A stretch of DNA of 15,263 bases from an uncultured Bacteroidales bacterium. Its GTDB lineage: Bacteria; Bacteroidota; Bacteroidia; Bacteroidales; UBA932. Made by a program: the position numbers and the translations under genes. The notes beneath the pieces are model-generated. The model was not told where the DNA came from. It worked only from the letters and a program-made list of their open reading frames with translations, and made no database searches. Location of the stretch: the NCBI GenBank assembly GCA_945983015.1, contig CAMFSN010000029.1:1-15263 (forward strand), in the 5' to 3' direction. Shown piece by piece: positions 8,494 through 15,202 of the stretch; position 1 is the first letter of the stretch; the number at the start of each line of letters is the position of its first letter.

Positions 8494-10587
8494 ATGAAAT
8501 CTAAATGTTTATGGGCATTGGTGACATTATGCGCCGTGCTGGCGGTTTCTTGTGAACCGACTGTAGTTGAAGAATTTTTCAACTCTGATTCTAAGACCAC
8601 CTATGAATTGACTTCGGAAGAGACTTCTTTTAAGATCGATTTCGAGACCAATTGCAATTGGTCCATTTCCTGTGAAGATCCTTGGCTTAGCTTCAGTCCT
8701 GCTGAAGGTGAGAGCGGAACTCACAGTGTAGAGGTTAAGGTATTTGCTAATGATACCTGGGAGGCTCGTAGCGCCAAGTTTGAATTGACTTATGGCAGTC
8801 AGAGTCCTGTAGTGTATGAGGTTAATCAGGACTTTACTCACATACTGGAATTTGATACTGAAATTCAAGTTGGGGCTGCTTCCGGAGAATATGTTGTCGC
8901 TCTGAATTATACTGACGGGCCGGTAGAGGTTAATGTGGTGGAAGGCTCCGACTGGTTGAGCGTGGTAAAAACCAAGGCTGCACCTGTAAAGGCTTCTTAT
9001 AAAGTGGTTTACAAAGCTAACAGAACCATCGAGGCCAGAAGTGGAAAAGTAGCTTTCACCACTCCTAGCGGTACTCTGATTCTTACTGTAAATCAGGCAG
9101 CTGCTACCGATGTGCTGCAGATTGAAAGAGTACTTTATATCTCTAACTCTGAACTCCCTTATGATATGGATACCTGGGCTGTCGGTCAATTCCAAGAGTG
9201 GGTTTTGGATTTCAAGTCAGCTGAAGGAAGTGTCAGACTTGCTATCAATGGCAAATCAGAGAATCCTCTCGGAGAGATTCCTACTGGAGAGTTTGAGGTT
9301 GATGCTGAGGCTAGTCACGCTGCAGGTACTGTATCCATTGCAGGTAATAATTACTATTCTAATGTAGTAAAGGATGGCGAGGAGATCGCTATTTCCGACT
9401 GTTTGGTAGAGATTGTAAAGGAAGATGCTAATTACAGTATCTCTATTCAATATCTGGACCTGGATGAGGATAGTTATTCTTTTACTTTCTCAGGAACTCT
9501 GCCTCAGATAGAGGAAAAGACCGACGTCGTTTATGCTTATGTGACTAAGAATTTCGACTATAATACTTACTTTGCTAATAAGGCTAATGAGACCTATCTT
9601 ACCCTTACACCTGCCAAGACCAGCACAGACCAGATTTACTGTCACTGGATAGACTTTACATTCTTTTCAAGCGAACTTGCAGACGTGTTGGCTGAGGGTA
9701 ATTTCGAATATACCGACGAGTACCCTACTTCAGTGGATCTCTCTTATGCTAACGGTATCTATAATTATCTCCCTGGTAAGATTTATGACTTCACTGTTTA
9801 CTCTCCAGACTACGATGATGTATTACCGAAGAATCCTAAGCTTTCCATCTCCAAGAACGAAAATGGCAACTACGATATCACTTTCAGCTTTGAGGCTGGC
9901 AAAGCTTTAATTTATGAAAGAGATGAGAATGGAGATAAGATCTATGAGAACGATAATTATGTAGTGAAAGAAAGCGTTGAGATCCCTGCTTTTGAGAAGA
10001 GTTTCAGCGATGTAGTCATTCCGATTGAGAACGTAAGCGAGAATCTGCGCCCTTGTCCTGATACTGACGATGTGTTTACATCTGTGATGACTACTCAGCA
10101 TATTTACTTTGGTAAGCCTTACGTGGATGCCGGAGTAGATGGTAATCTCTATGTGATTTCTTTCGCAAGTGTTAATGGCGTTTATACCGTTAACATTCCT
10201 TTCGTAGATGACGGCAGCTGGGTATTCGAGGGTAATGGACAAAGGCCTGATTTATGCGTAACTCCTTTCACTCCTGGCACATATACTGTAGAAAGGGGCT
10301 ATACTCCTAAGAATAATTGCATTGCATATCTGAATAAGGCAAGTTATGCTGCAGTCATTCAGAATTCTTACACCGGTTCGGCTTACAGGATATCTAAGGG
10401 TAGTGTCACTATAGATGGAGAGACCAATATGGCTACTTTCGATATCTACGGCAAGCCTGCCAATTCTGAGACTGAACTGCATTTCACCGGTAGTCTTTCC
10501 GCAAGCAGTTTGCCTTACGGAGCGAGGGATCGCAGTTCTGCGAAGTATGATCCATATAAGGCTTGGTATCCAGAGCCTGTTGAATAA
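8494..10587 (+). CDS. BACON-domain surface lipoprotein with repeated beta-rich modules
   Basis: A 697-residue lipoprotein. The signal peptide ends in LCAVLAVSC, with acylated Cys20 followed by an acidic stretch (EPTVVEEF). Two BACON domains follow. The first covers about residues 35-113 (NWSI, PWLSFSPAEGESG, FANDTWEARS, closing VNQDF). The second covers about 117-203 (DWLSVV, KANRTIEARSG, closing VNQAA). Residues 204-697 are beta-rich and I recognise no named domain. Within them, segments of about 246-336 and 585-668 resemble each other (each with a PTGEFEVD/TPGTYTVE strand and ending FSGTL/FTGSL), with a more diverged unit between. BACON domains occur in Bacteroidota surface proteins of glycan and mucin use and are thought to bind carbohydrate or protein. 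As last gene of the operon, 25 nt after the pseudoprotease and directly before a terminator, it probably adds substrate binding. Its leader (8469-8493) is very A/T-rich, as usual for Bacteroidota translation starts. Confidence 0.85.
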   Translation: MKSKCLWALVTLCAVLAVSCEPTVVEEFFNSDSKTTYELTSEETSFKIDFETNCNWSISCEDPWLSFSPAEGESGTHSVEVKVFANDTWEARSAKFELTYGSQSPVVYEVNQDFTHILEFDTEIQVGAASGEYVVALNYTDGPVEVNVVEGSDWLSVVKTKAAPVKASYKVVYKANRTIEARSGKVAFTTPSGTLILTVNQAAATDVLQIERVLYISNSELPYDMDTWAVGQFQEWVLDFKSAEGSVRLAINGKSENPLGEIPTGEFEVDAEASHAAGTVSIAGNNYYSNVVKDGEEIAISDCLVEIVKEDANYSISIQYLDLDEDSYSFTFSGTLPQIEEKTDVVYAYVTKNFDYNTYFANKANETYLTLTPAKTSTDQIYCHWIDFTFFSSELADVLAEGNFEYTDEYPTSVDLSYANGIYNYLPGKIYDFTVYSPDYDDVLPKNPKLSISKNENGNYDITFSFEAGKALIYERDENGDKIYENDNYVVKESVEIPAFEKSFSDVVIPIENVSENLRPCPDTDDVFTSVMTTQHIYFGKPYVDAGVDGNLYVISFASVNGVYTVNIPFVDDGSWVFEGNGQRPDLCVTPFTPGTYTVERGYTPKNNCIAYLNKASYAAVIQNSYTGSAYRISKGSVTIDGETNMATFDIYGKPANSETELHFTGSLSASSLPYGARDRSSAKYDPYKAWYPEPVE

Positions 10588-10620
10588 TAAAAAGGCCGCA
10601 GCAAGCTGCGGCTTTTTTTA
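10588..10620. terminator. Bidirectional intrinsic terminator between convergent operons
   Basis: A 7-bp perfect GC-rich stem GCCGCAG (10595-10601) and CTGCGGC (10606-10612) closes a CAAG loop. On the plus strand it is followed by seven T (10613-10619), ending the uptake operon. On the minus strand the same hairpin is followed by CTTTTTATTA, so it can also end the kinase operon. The TAA stop of the minus-strand kinase gene (10618-10620) lies inside the T tract. Confidence 0.9.
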
Positions 10621-11610
10621 TAGCATCTGCCCTCCGATGAATTCTCTCATTATGCTGGTCGGTGGAATGGCGGCTATCTCCTTTTCGGACAGGGGCTTTA
10701 CAAGTTTTAAGAACTCCAGCAGGGCCTGGGCCTTGGAATAGGCTTCCGAACTTTCAGGAATGCTTTCCAGAAGCGGCTGGGCATAGAATTTCAGTACGGG
10801 CAGATCGTATAGGGTGGACGAGTTGAAGACTACGTCCGCCCTTTCTTCGAATGGGAAGATGTGCAAGGTCTCGCCTCTTCTTACCGAAGGCCAGCCCAGG
10901 ATAGTGTCTTCCGGACTTTTGCCTCTGGTTCTGCTATCTCTGACTATGCGTCTTAGCAGGCGTTTGTCGGTGGTGGAATTGTGAATCTTTTCTCCTCCAG
11001 GCAGGGCCGACAAGGCAGAGATATAAATTTTAAAGATGTTATTTTGCTCTATGGAAGGGGTGAGTTGAGGATTAAGGGCGTGAATGCCTTCCATAAACAG
11101 CAGGTCTCCCTGTTCCAGTTTCAGAGTTCTACCTTCAAAGACCCTATGGCCTTTTAGAAAATTGAATCTCGGAAGTTCCACTTCCTTTCCTTCCAGAAGA
11201 TCGTTAAGTTGCTTGTTTAGAAAGGCTATGTCCATACACTCCAGAGCCTCGAAATCATAGTTTCCATTCTCGTCCCTAGGCGTTAAAGTCCTGTCCACGA
11301 AATAGTTGTCCAGTTCGATAACTTTAGGGGAGAGGCCCAGAACCCTGCACTGCTGGGCGATTCGAAGTGAAGAGGAAGTCTTGCCGCTCGAAGATGGCCC
11401 CGACATCATCACTATTCTCGCAGAGTCCTTTCTCCAGTATATCTGGTTCGCGATTTCAGCGTATTTTCTCTCCTGTCTCGCCTCGCATAGATTGATCAGT
11501 TCTATAGCCCGACCATCTTCCTGAATCTTCTTTAATTTTTCAAGTGTATCTATTCCTATCGCGGAGCACCAGTCCGAGTACTCCCTGCAAGCCGCTTCAA
11601 TCTTTGTCAT
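10618..11610 (-). CDS. Uridine kinase-like nucleoside kinase, short form without N-terminal TGS/ThrRS-like domains
   Basis: A 330-residue cytoplasmic P-loop kinase of the phosphoribulokinase/uridine kinase family. The Walker A motif is GPSSSGKT (residues 71-78). The segment DNYFVDRTLTPRDENG begins at about 101, LPRFNF at about 147, and EGIHALNP at 174-181. The lid region TTDKRLLRRIVRD is followed by WPSVRRGE and IFPFEERADVVFNSS. The C-terminus IPPTSIMREFIGG is the hallmark of the long 'nucleoside kinase' group common in Bacteroidota and Firmicutes. Those proteins are usually about 550 residues, with TGS and threonyl-tRNA-synthetase-like domains before the kinase. Here only about 60 residues precede the P-loop domain, and the upstream gene stops 1 nt before this ATG, so the N-terminal part is truly absent. 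It probably phosphorylates a nucleoside (uridine/cytidine-like), but the exact substrate is not certain. It is coupled to the beta-barrel gene upstream. Confidence 0.85.
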   Translation of the reverse strand: MTKIEAACREYSDWCSAIGIDTLEKLKKIQEDGRAIELINLCEARQERKYAEIANQIYWRKDSARIVMMSGPSSSGKTSSSLRIAQQCRVLGLSPKVIELDNYFVDRTLTPRDENGNYDFEALECMDIAFLNKQLNDLLEGKEVELPRFNFLKGHRVFEGRTLKLEQGDLLFMEGIHALNPQLTPSIEQNNIFKIYISALSALPGGEKIHNSTTDKRLLRRIVRDSRTRGKSPEDTILGWPSVRRGETLHIFPFEERADVVFNSSTLYDLPVLKFYAQPLLESIPESSEAYSKAQALLEFLKLVKPLSEKEIAAIPPTSIMREFIGGQML

Positions 11611-11611
11611 T

Positions 11612-12835
11612 TTAAAATATATAGTTCAACACAATCGCGGAGCCGAATGGGTACTTGTTGTTCCCAAGCACCTTAGCTCCTTCAAAACTTATAATAAAGT
11701 TCTCGTTCATCGCAAGTTTTATGCCCGCGCCGGCTGACACTGCCCATCTCTGGCCCACGCCGAAGACATCTGCCCTATAAGGCTGAGCGATGTATCCCGC
11801 ATCCACAAATGGATTCACTGCCAAATACCAATTCTCTCCCAGGAACTTGAAGTCCACAATGCGCTGTCTGAGTTCGAAGTTCCCCCAGAGGTAGCCTTCT
11901 CCCACCAGGGCGTTCTGAATCAGACCTCGTACAGTGTTGTATCCTCCCAGTCCTTCGCTGCCTGTTTGCCTTAGGTAGAGCGTATATATCACCGGCAGCA
12001 TATAGAATGGGCTTTCGCCCAGAATGCTCCCTTGGTATGCCAAATGATATGCGAACACTGCCCCTCTCCATAAACTGAGGTACTGTCTGAAATGGGCTAC
12101 CAGTTTGAGGTAGGAACTTCCTGTCCCGAACAGGTCCGGGGAGCCGTTCAAGTAGGCCTCTGCCCAGATGCCCTTGGAAGGCGCAGCTTCCATATCTCTA
12201 GAATCGTATACCAAGCCGGCCTTCATCTCCAGATGGGAGCCTCCCTTTGCCTGCTGGGCGGGAAGCAGTCCCTCCGCCAGATAGATATTATAGAGGGAAG
12301 TGGCCGGGTCGTAGTGCTTTGAGTTGTGAGTCGAATTGGCCATAGACCAATAGGATACTCCGGCGGCCCAGTTCAACTTTCCGCTCACATTTCCCTGCAG
12401 GTCCAAAAGGATACGCAGCATACTGCGGGTGTAGTTGTAGCGGGCGATGCCGCTCTCGCGGTTCAGGTTCAGGCTCGGGTCATACTTCTCCGCTCCATTG
12501 AAGCCGTAGAAGTAGTAGAGTGGATCGTATTGGTAACTGATGGCTCCGGTAAGTCTTAGCCCGGGAATCAGCTGCTTGCTGTCGTATTGGGCGTGGAGCA
12601 GGGTTTGGCCTTTGGTATATCGGGAAGCCTCCACATAGAAGCGGTGGTAATAGTCAGGAAAGAGTTCTCCATCGCCATAGTTAAAGATATCGGCGCAGAC
12701 TCCATACTGGAATCCTAGGTCAGAGTTGTAGGATACACAAGGTAAAGGGCCTATGTTCCAGCCACTTACCTTATCCTCAGCCATAACTTCGATGGCTGAC
12801 AGAAGGCATAAAGCCACAAGTACACTTTTTTTCAT
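11612..12835 (-). CDS. Omp85/BamA-TamA-like outer membrane beta-barrel protein without POTRA domains
   Basis: A 407-residue outer membrane protein. The N-terminus is a signal peptide (MKKSVLVALCLLSAIEVMA, probable cleavage before ED at residue 20). The mature protein consists of alternating aromatic/hydrophobic beta strands and ends in a C-terminal Phe (VLNYIF), a typical beta-barrel assembly signal. Features of the bacterial surface antigen (D15) domain are VYDSRDMEAAPSKGIW at about 209-224, and GGYNTVRGL at about 297-305, matching the conserved VRGF-type loop motif. ELRQRIVDF follows, and NPFVDAGY lies at about 341-348. At this length there is no room for POTRA domains, so it is not BamA itself. 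It belongs to the short Bacteroidota barrel family annotated BamA/TamA-like. Its function, perhaps channel or protein/lipid translocation, is unknown. It is first in a two-gene operon with the kinase, and divergent from grpE. Confidence 0.82.
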   Translation of the reverse strand: MKKSVLVALCLLSAIEVMAEDKVSGWNIGPLPCVSYNSDLGFQYGVCADIFNYGDGELFPDYYHRFYVEASRYTKGQTLLHAQYDSKQLIPGLRLTGAISYQYDPLYYFYGFNGAEKYDPSLNLNRESGIARYNYTRSMLRILLDLQGNVSGKLNWAAGVSYWSMANSTHNSKHYDPATSLYNIYLAEGLLPAQQAKGGSHLEMKAGLVYDSRDMEAAPSKGIWAEAYLNGSPDLFGTGSSYLKLVAHFRQYLSLWRGAVFAYHLAYQGSILGESPFYMLPVIYTLYLRQTGSEGLGGYNTVRGLIQNALVGEGYLWGNFELRQRIVDFKFLGENWYLAVNPFVDAGYIAQPYRADVFGVGQRWAVSAGAGIKLAMNENFIISFEGAKVLGNNKYPFGSAIVLNYIF

Positions 12836-12927
12836 AGGGCAAATTTACGAAAAATTGCCAAAATGTCATTCTGAGGGGGATTGGCAGAGCTTTTGAGGGG
12901 AATAGCTGCTGATTTAATGTAATTGTT
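12836..12927. promoter_or_regulatory. Divergent intergenic region between the beta-barrel gene and grpE
   Basis: These 92 nt must hold the promoters of both the minus-strand barrel-kinase operon and the plus-strand grpE-dnaJ operon, since both start here. Visible structure: a 6-bp inverted repeat, TGCCAA (12856-12861) and TTGGCA (12881-12886), separated by 19 nt, which could be an operator. A sequence TTGGCA-N6-TTGA (12881-12896) loosely resembles a sigma-54 site but lacks the -12 GC. No well-spaced TTTG-N19-TAnnTTTG promoter is present in either direction. The region is presumably regulatory from position alone; exact elements are unproven. Confidence 0.5.
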
Positions 12928-13506
12928 ATGGCAAAAGATACTGAAAAGACAGAAAAAGAATTGAATGAAGCCGGTGTAGAGCAGAATACAGAAGTTAAGG
13001 AGGAGAAGAAATGCTCTTCCTCAAAATCGAAAAAAGAGAACAAGACTGACTCTCTGCAGAAGAAAGTCGAGGAGCTTACTGACAAATTGTCCAAGGAGCA
13101 CGATGACTATCTTCGTCTGATGGCAGAGTTTGAAACTTTCAGAAGAAGAAATGCCGAAGAAAAGTTGGCCCTGCTTTCAAATGCCGCTGCCGATACCATT
13201 AAGGGTATGTTACCGGTACTGGATGACCTGGAGAGGGCTATGCAGATGCTAGAAAAGTCTTCTGACGAGAATGCTAAAGAGGGTACTAAACTGATTTATA
13301 ACAAGTTATTTGATTATCTTAAGTCTAAGGGGCTTAGCATTATAGAGGCCAAAGGCGAGGTGTTTGACACCGATTTCCACGATGCCGTCACCAAATTTCC
13401 TGCTCCATCAGAGGATATGAAAGGAAAGGTGATAGATGTCGTTCAGACTGGTTATCTTTTGAATGGAAAGATTCTCAGATATGCTAAGGTAGTAGTGGGA
13501 GAATAA
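12928..13506 (+). CDS. grpE: GrpE, nucleotide exchange factor for DnaK
   Basis: A 192-residue cytoplasmic co-chaperone that releases ADP from DnaK and so resets the Hsp70 cycle. Residues 1-40 are charged, low-complexity and probably disordered. A long coiled coil follows (about 41-85, including EHDDYLRLMAEFETFRRR), then a helical part (LPVLDDLERAM). The C-terminal beta domain holds the GrpE signature: FDTDFHDAV at about 146-154, then VVQTGYLLNGKILRYAKVVV at about 171-190. Length is normal for the family. The ATG at 12928 is preceded by an A/T-rich stretch and no Shine-Dalgarno, as usual in this phylum. dnaJ starts 4 nt after the stop, forming a grpE-dnaJ operon; dnaK is not in the window. Heat-shock control is expected from the family, but no recognised heat-shock operator (e.g. 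CIRCE) is seen upstream. Confidence 0.97.
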   Translation: MAKDTEKTEKELNEAGVEQNTEVKEEKKCSSSKSKKENKTDSLQKKVEELTDKLSKEHDDYLRLMAEFETFRRRNAEEKLALLSNAAADTIKGMLPVLDDLERAMQMLEKSSDENAKEGTKLIYNKLFDYLKSKGLSIIEAKGEVFDTDFHDAVTKFPAPSEDMKGKVIDVVQTGYLLNGKILRYAKVVVGE

Positions 13507-13510
13507 TTTT

Positions 13511-14683
13511 ATGGCAAACAAGAGAGATTATTACGAGGTACTTGGCATTCAAAAAAATGCCTCGGATGACGATATAAAGTCAGCCTATAGGAAGGCTGCG
13601 CTAAAATGGCACCCTGACCGCTGGGTCGGGCACAGCGAGGAGGAAAAGAAGACCGCAGAGGCGAATTTCAAAGAAGCCTCCGAGGCCTATTCCATATTGA
13701 GTGACAAGGATAAAAGAGCCAAGTATGACCAGTTTGGCTTCGCCGGAGTGGAAGGCGCCGCCGGAGGGTCTCAGGCTTGGCAGGACATTAACATTAACGA
13801 TTTCCTTAAGAATATTTTCGGTAATTTCGGAGGATTCTCAGGATTCGGTTTTGATGATTTTGACAATTCTTCCCAGTCTTCCGGAAGGAGAACTTTCAGG
13901 GGTAGGGATATCAGGACCAGGGTTTATTTGAGTCTGGAAGAGATTGCCAGGGGTTGTGTCAAGGAAGTGAGCATAGAGCGTATGCGCGCTTGTCCGGAAT
14001 GTAATGGAAGAGGCAGCAAATCCGCCTCTGATATTAAGACCTGTCCTACATGCAAGGGTAGCGGTCAGGTCAGACAAGTTACCCAATCCTTCTTCGGCCA
14101 GAGAGTCAGTGTCTCTCCTTGTCCTAACTGTAACGGCACCGGTCAGATTATAACTAATCCTTGCCGCAAGTGTAACGGCAGTGGCCTGGTAAGGCTTAAG
14201 GAGACGGTGAAAGTGAATATTCCTGCGGGAGTGGAGAACGGTATGCAACTTACCCTTAAGGGAGAAGGTCACGGAGCTCCTAACGGGGGAGTGAACGGAG
14301 ACCTGCTCGTAGTGATAGAGGAACTCGATCATCCGAAACTAAAAAGGGAGGGAAAGGATCTTTTCTATACTAAAGTCATCACCGTGGCAGATGCGGTCCT
14401 GGGTTGTGAGATCAATGTCCCTTGTCTGGATGGAGATTATAAGCTCAAACTGGAACCTGGTACCCAGAGCGGATATGTGGAGAAGCTGCGTGGCAAGGGG
14501 CTAGGCTCTGTCAACTCCTATGGCAAAGGAGATATGTACGTGAAGATTCTGGTCTGGATTCCGAGGAAACTGGACAAAAGGAGCAGGTCTTTCTTCGAGA
14601 CTATGAGGGATGAGGGCAGTGTGGATCTGGATCCTAACAGAGAGGACAAGGCTTTGTTTGAAAAAGAGTCCAAGTATTTTTAA
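13511..14683 (+). CDS. dnaJ: DnaJ (Hsp40) co-chaperone
   Basis: A 390-residue type I DnaJ that delivers unfolded clients to DnaK and stimulates its ATPase. Domains in order: a J domain at about 4-75 with the HPD tripeptide at residues 34-36 (KWHPDRW); a Gly/Phe-rich linker at about 76-125 (IFGNFGGFSGFGFDDF); and a zinc-finger region with four CxxCxGxG repeats starting at C161, C178, C204 and C218, all with both cysteines intact. The C-terminal substrate-binding domains follow (VNIPAGVENGMQLTLKGEG, GDLLVVIEELDHPKLKREGKDLFY). All key residues are present and the length is typical. The gene lies 4 nt after grpE in one operon and is followed by a probable terminator overlapping its stop codon. 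Confidence 0.98.
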   Translation: MANKRDYYEVLGIQKNASDDDIKSAYRKAALKWHPDRWVGHSEEEKKTAEANFKEASEAYSILSDKDKRAKYDQFGFAGVEGAAGGSQAWQDININDFLKNIFGNFGGFSGFGFDDFDNSSQSSGRRTFRGRDIRTRVYLSLEEIARGCVKEVSIERMRACPECNGRGSKSASDIKTCPTCKGSGQVRQVTQSFFGQRVSVSPCPNCNGTGQIITNPCRKCNGSGLVRLKETVKVNIPAGVENGMQLTLKGEGHGAPNGGVNGDLLVVIEELDHPKLKREGKDLFYTKVITVADAVLGCEINVPCLDGDYKLKLEPGTQSGYVEKLRGKGLGSVNSYGKGDMYVKILVWIPRKLDKRSRSFFETMRDEGSVDLDPNREDKALFEKESKYF

Positions 14684-14701
14684 AAGCTGGAAGATTTTTT
14701 T
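14669..14701 (+). terminator. Probable weak intrinsic terminator after dnaJ
   Basis: TCCA (14669-14672) can pair with TGGA (14688-14691), with further imperfect A/T pairing inside (TTTT with AAAA). Seven T follow at 14695-14701. The hairpin includes the dnaJ stop codon (14681-14683). The stem is short and interrupted, so efficiency is uncertain, but its position before a separate rplS promoter fits a terminator. Confidence 0.4.
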
Positions 14702-14709
14702 GAAATAAT

Positions 14710-14740
14710 TTTGTGGTTTCAAGAAATCTTTCTATCTTTG
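14710..14740 (+). promoter_or_regulatory. Bacteroidota housekeeping-sigma promoter for rplS
   Basis: TTTG at 14710-14713, exactly 19 nt, then TATCTTTG at 14733-14740. This is an exact match to the Bacteroidota primary sigma factor consensus (-33 TTTG, -7 TAnnTTTG with about 19 nt between). Transcription should start a few nucleotides after 14740, giving a leader of about 60 nt before the rplS ATG at 14807. It makes rplS independent of the grpE-dnaJ operon. Confidence 0.85.
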
Positions 14741-14745
14741 CAATC

Positions 14746-14806
14746 CCATTTGGCAGCCTCTCGTTGAACAAGTCAGTGACGCTGCGCTTAGAATTGAAAT
14801 ATAGAT
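14746..14806 (+). promoter_or_regulatory. 5' leader of rplS
   Basis: This is the untranslated stretch between the predicted start of transcription and the rplS ATG. GCAGC (14753-14757) can pair with GCTGC (14781-14785), enclosing a smaller GTC-AGT-GAC hairpin. Autoregulatory leaders are common for ribosomal protein genes, so this may be one, but no known leader family is recognised. The last 15 nt before the ATG are A/T-rich and appear unstructured, suitable for ribosome access. Confidence 0.3.
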
Positions 14807-15178
14807 ATGGACGCAATTAAGATTGTAGAGCAGGCTTTCGCACAGAATAAAGCTGCACAGTACCCTGAGTTCAAGTCCGGTGATACCATCACAGTGACTT
14901 ACAAGGTTAAGGAAGGTGACAAAGAGCGCCTTCAGAAATTTAAGGGAGTGGTTATCCAGATTTCAGGTGCCACACCATTCACCAGAACTTTCACAGTTCG
15001 TAAAGTGTCAGTTGGTGTAGGTGTTGAAAGGATTTTCCCTTATGAGTCACCATTCATTGACAGCATTGAACTTAACAAGGTAGGTAAAGTTCGTCGTGCA
15101 CGTATTTTCTATCTCCGTAATCTGGCCGGTAAGAAGGCTCGCATTCGTGAGAAGAGACTCGTAAAGACTGCCGAGTAA
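14807..15178 (+). CDS. rplS: 50S ribosomal protein bL19
   Basis: A 123-residue ribosomal protein of the large subunit, located at the interface with the 30S subunit. The sequence matches bL19 throughout: FKSGDTITVTYKVKEGDKER near residues 22-41, then QKFKGVVIQI. TFTVRKVSVGVGVERIFP is followed by SPFIDSIELNKVGKVRRAR and the C-terminal block FYLRNLAGKKARIREKR. Length is typical. The gene has its own consensus promoter at 14710-14740 and stands alone, not in the rpsP-rimM-trmD-rplS arrangement known from Proteobacteria and Firmicutes. A tRNA-Arg gene starts 24 nt after the stop codon. Confidence 0.98.
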   Translation: MDAIKIVEQAFAQNKAAQYPEFKSGDTITVTYKVKEGDKERLQKFKGVVIQISGATPFTRTFTVRKVSVGVGVERIFPYESPFIDSIELNKVGKVRRARIFYLRNLAGKKARIREKRLVKTAE

Positions 15179-15183
15179 TAGAT

Positions 15184-15198
15184 TGGGGATTGCCCCCA
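15184..15198 (+). terminator. Small hairpin between rplS and tRNA-Arg (uncertain terminator)
   Basis: TGGGG (15184-15188) and CCCCA (15194-15198) form a 5-bp stem with an ATTGC loop. No T tract follows (the next bases are TAACGG), so intrinsic termination is doubtful. It may instead protect the rplS mRNA 3' end after release of the tRNA, which begins 5 nt beyond the stem. Confidence 0.25.
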
Positions 15199-15202
15199 TA
15201 AC

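Noticed and set aside
12840..12847. TAAATTTG on the minus strand just upstream of the beta-barrel gene, matching the -7 promoter element TAnnTTTG
   Set aside because: It lies 4 nt before the start codon, so the transcript would be leaderless, and the sequence 19 nt upstream is AATG, not TTTG. Probably chance in A/T-rich sequence.
12881..12896. Sigma-54 promoter before grpE (TTGGCA-N6-TTGA)
   Set aside because: The -24 GG is present but the essential -12 GC is GA, and sigma-54 control of grpE would be unusual.
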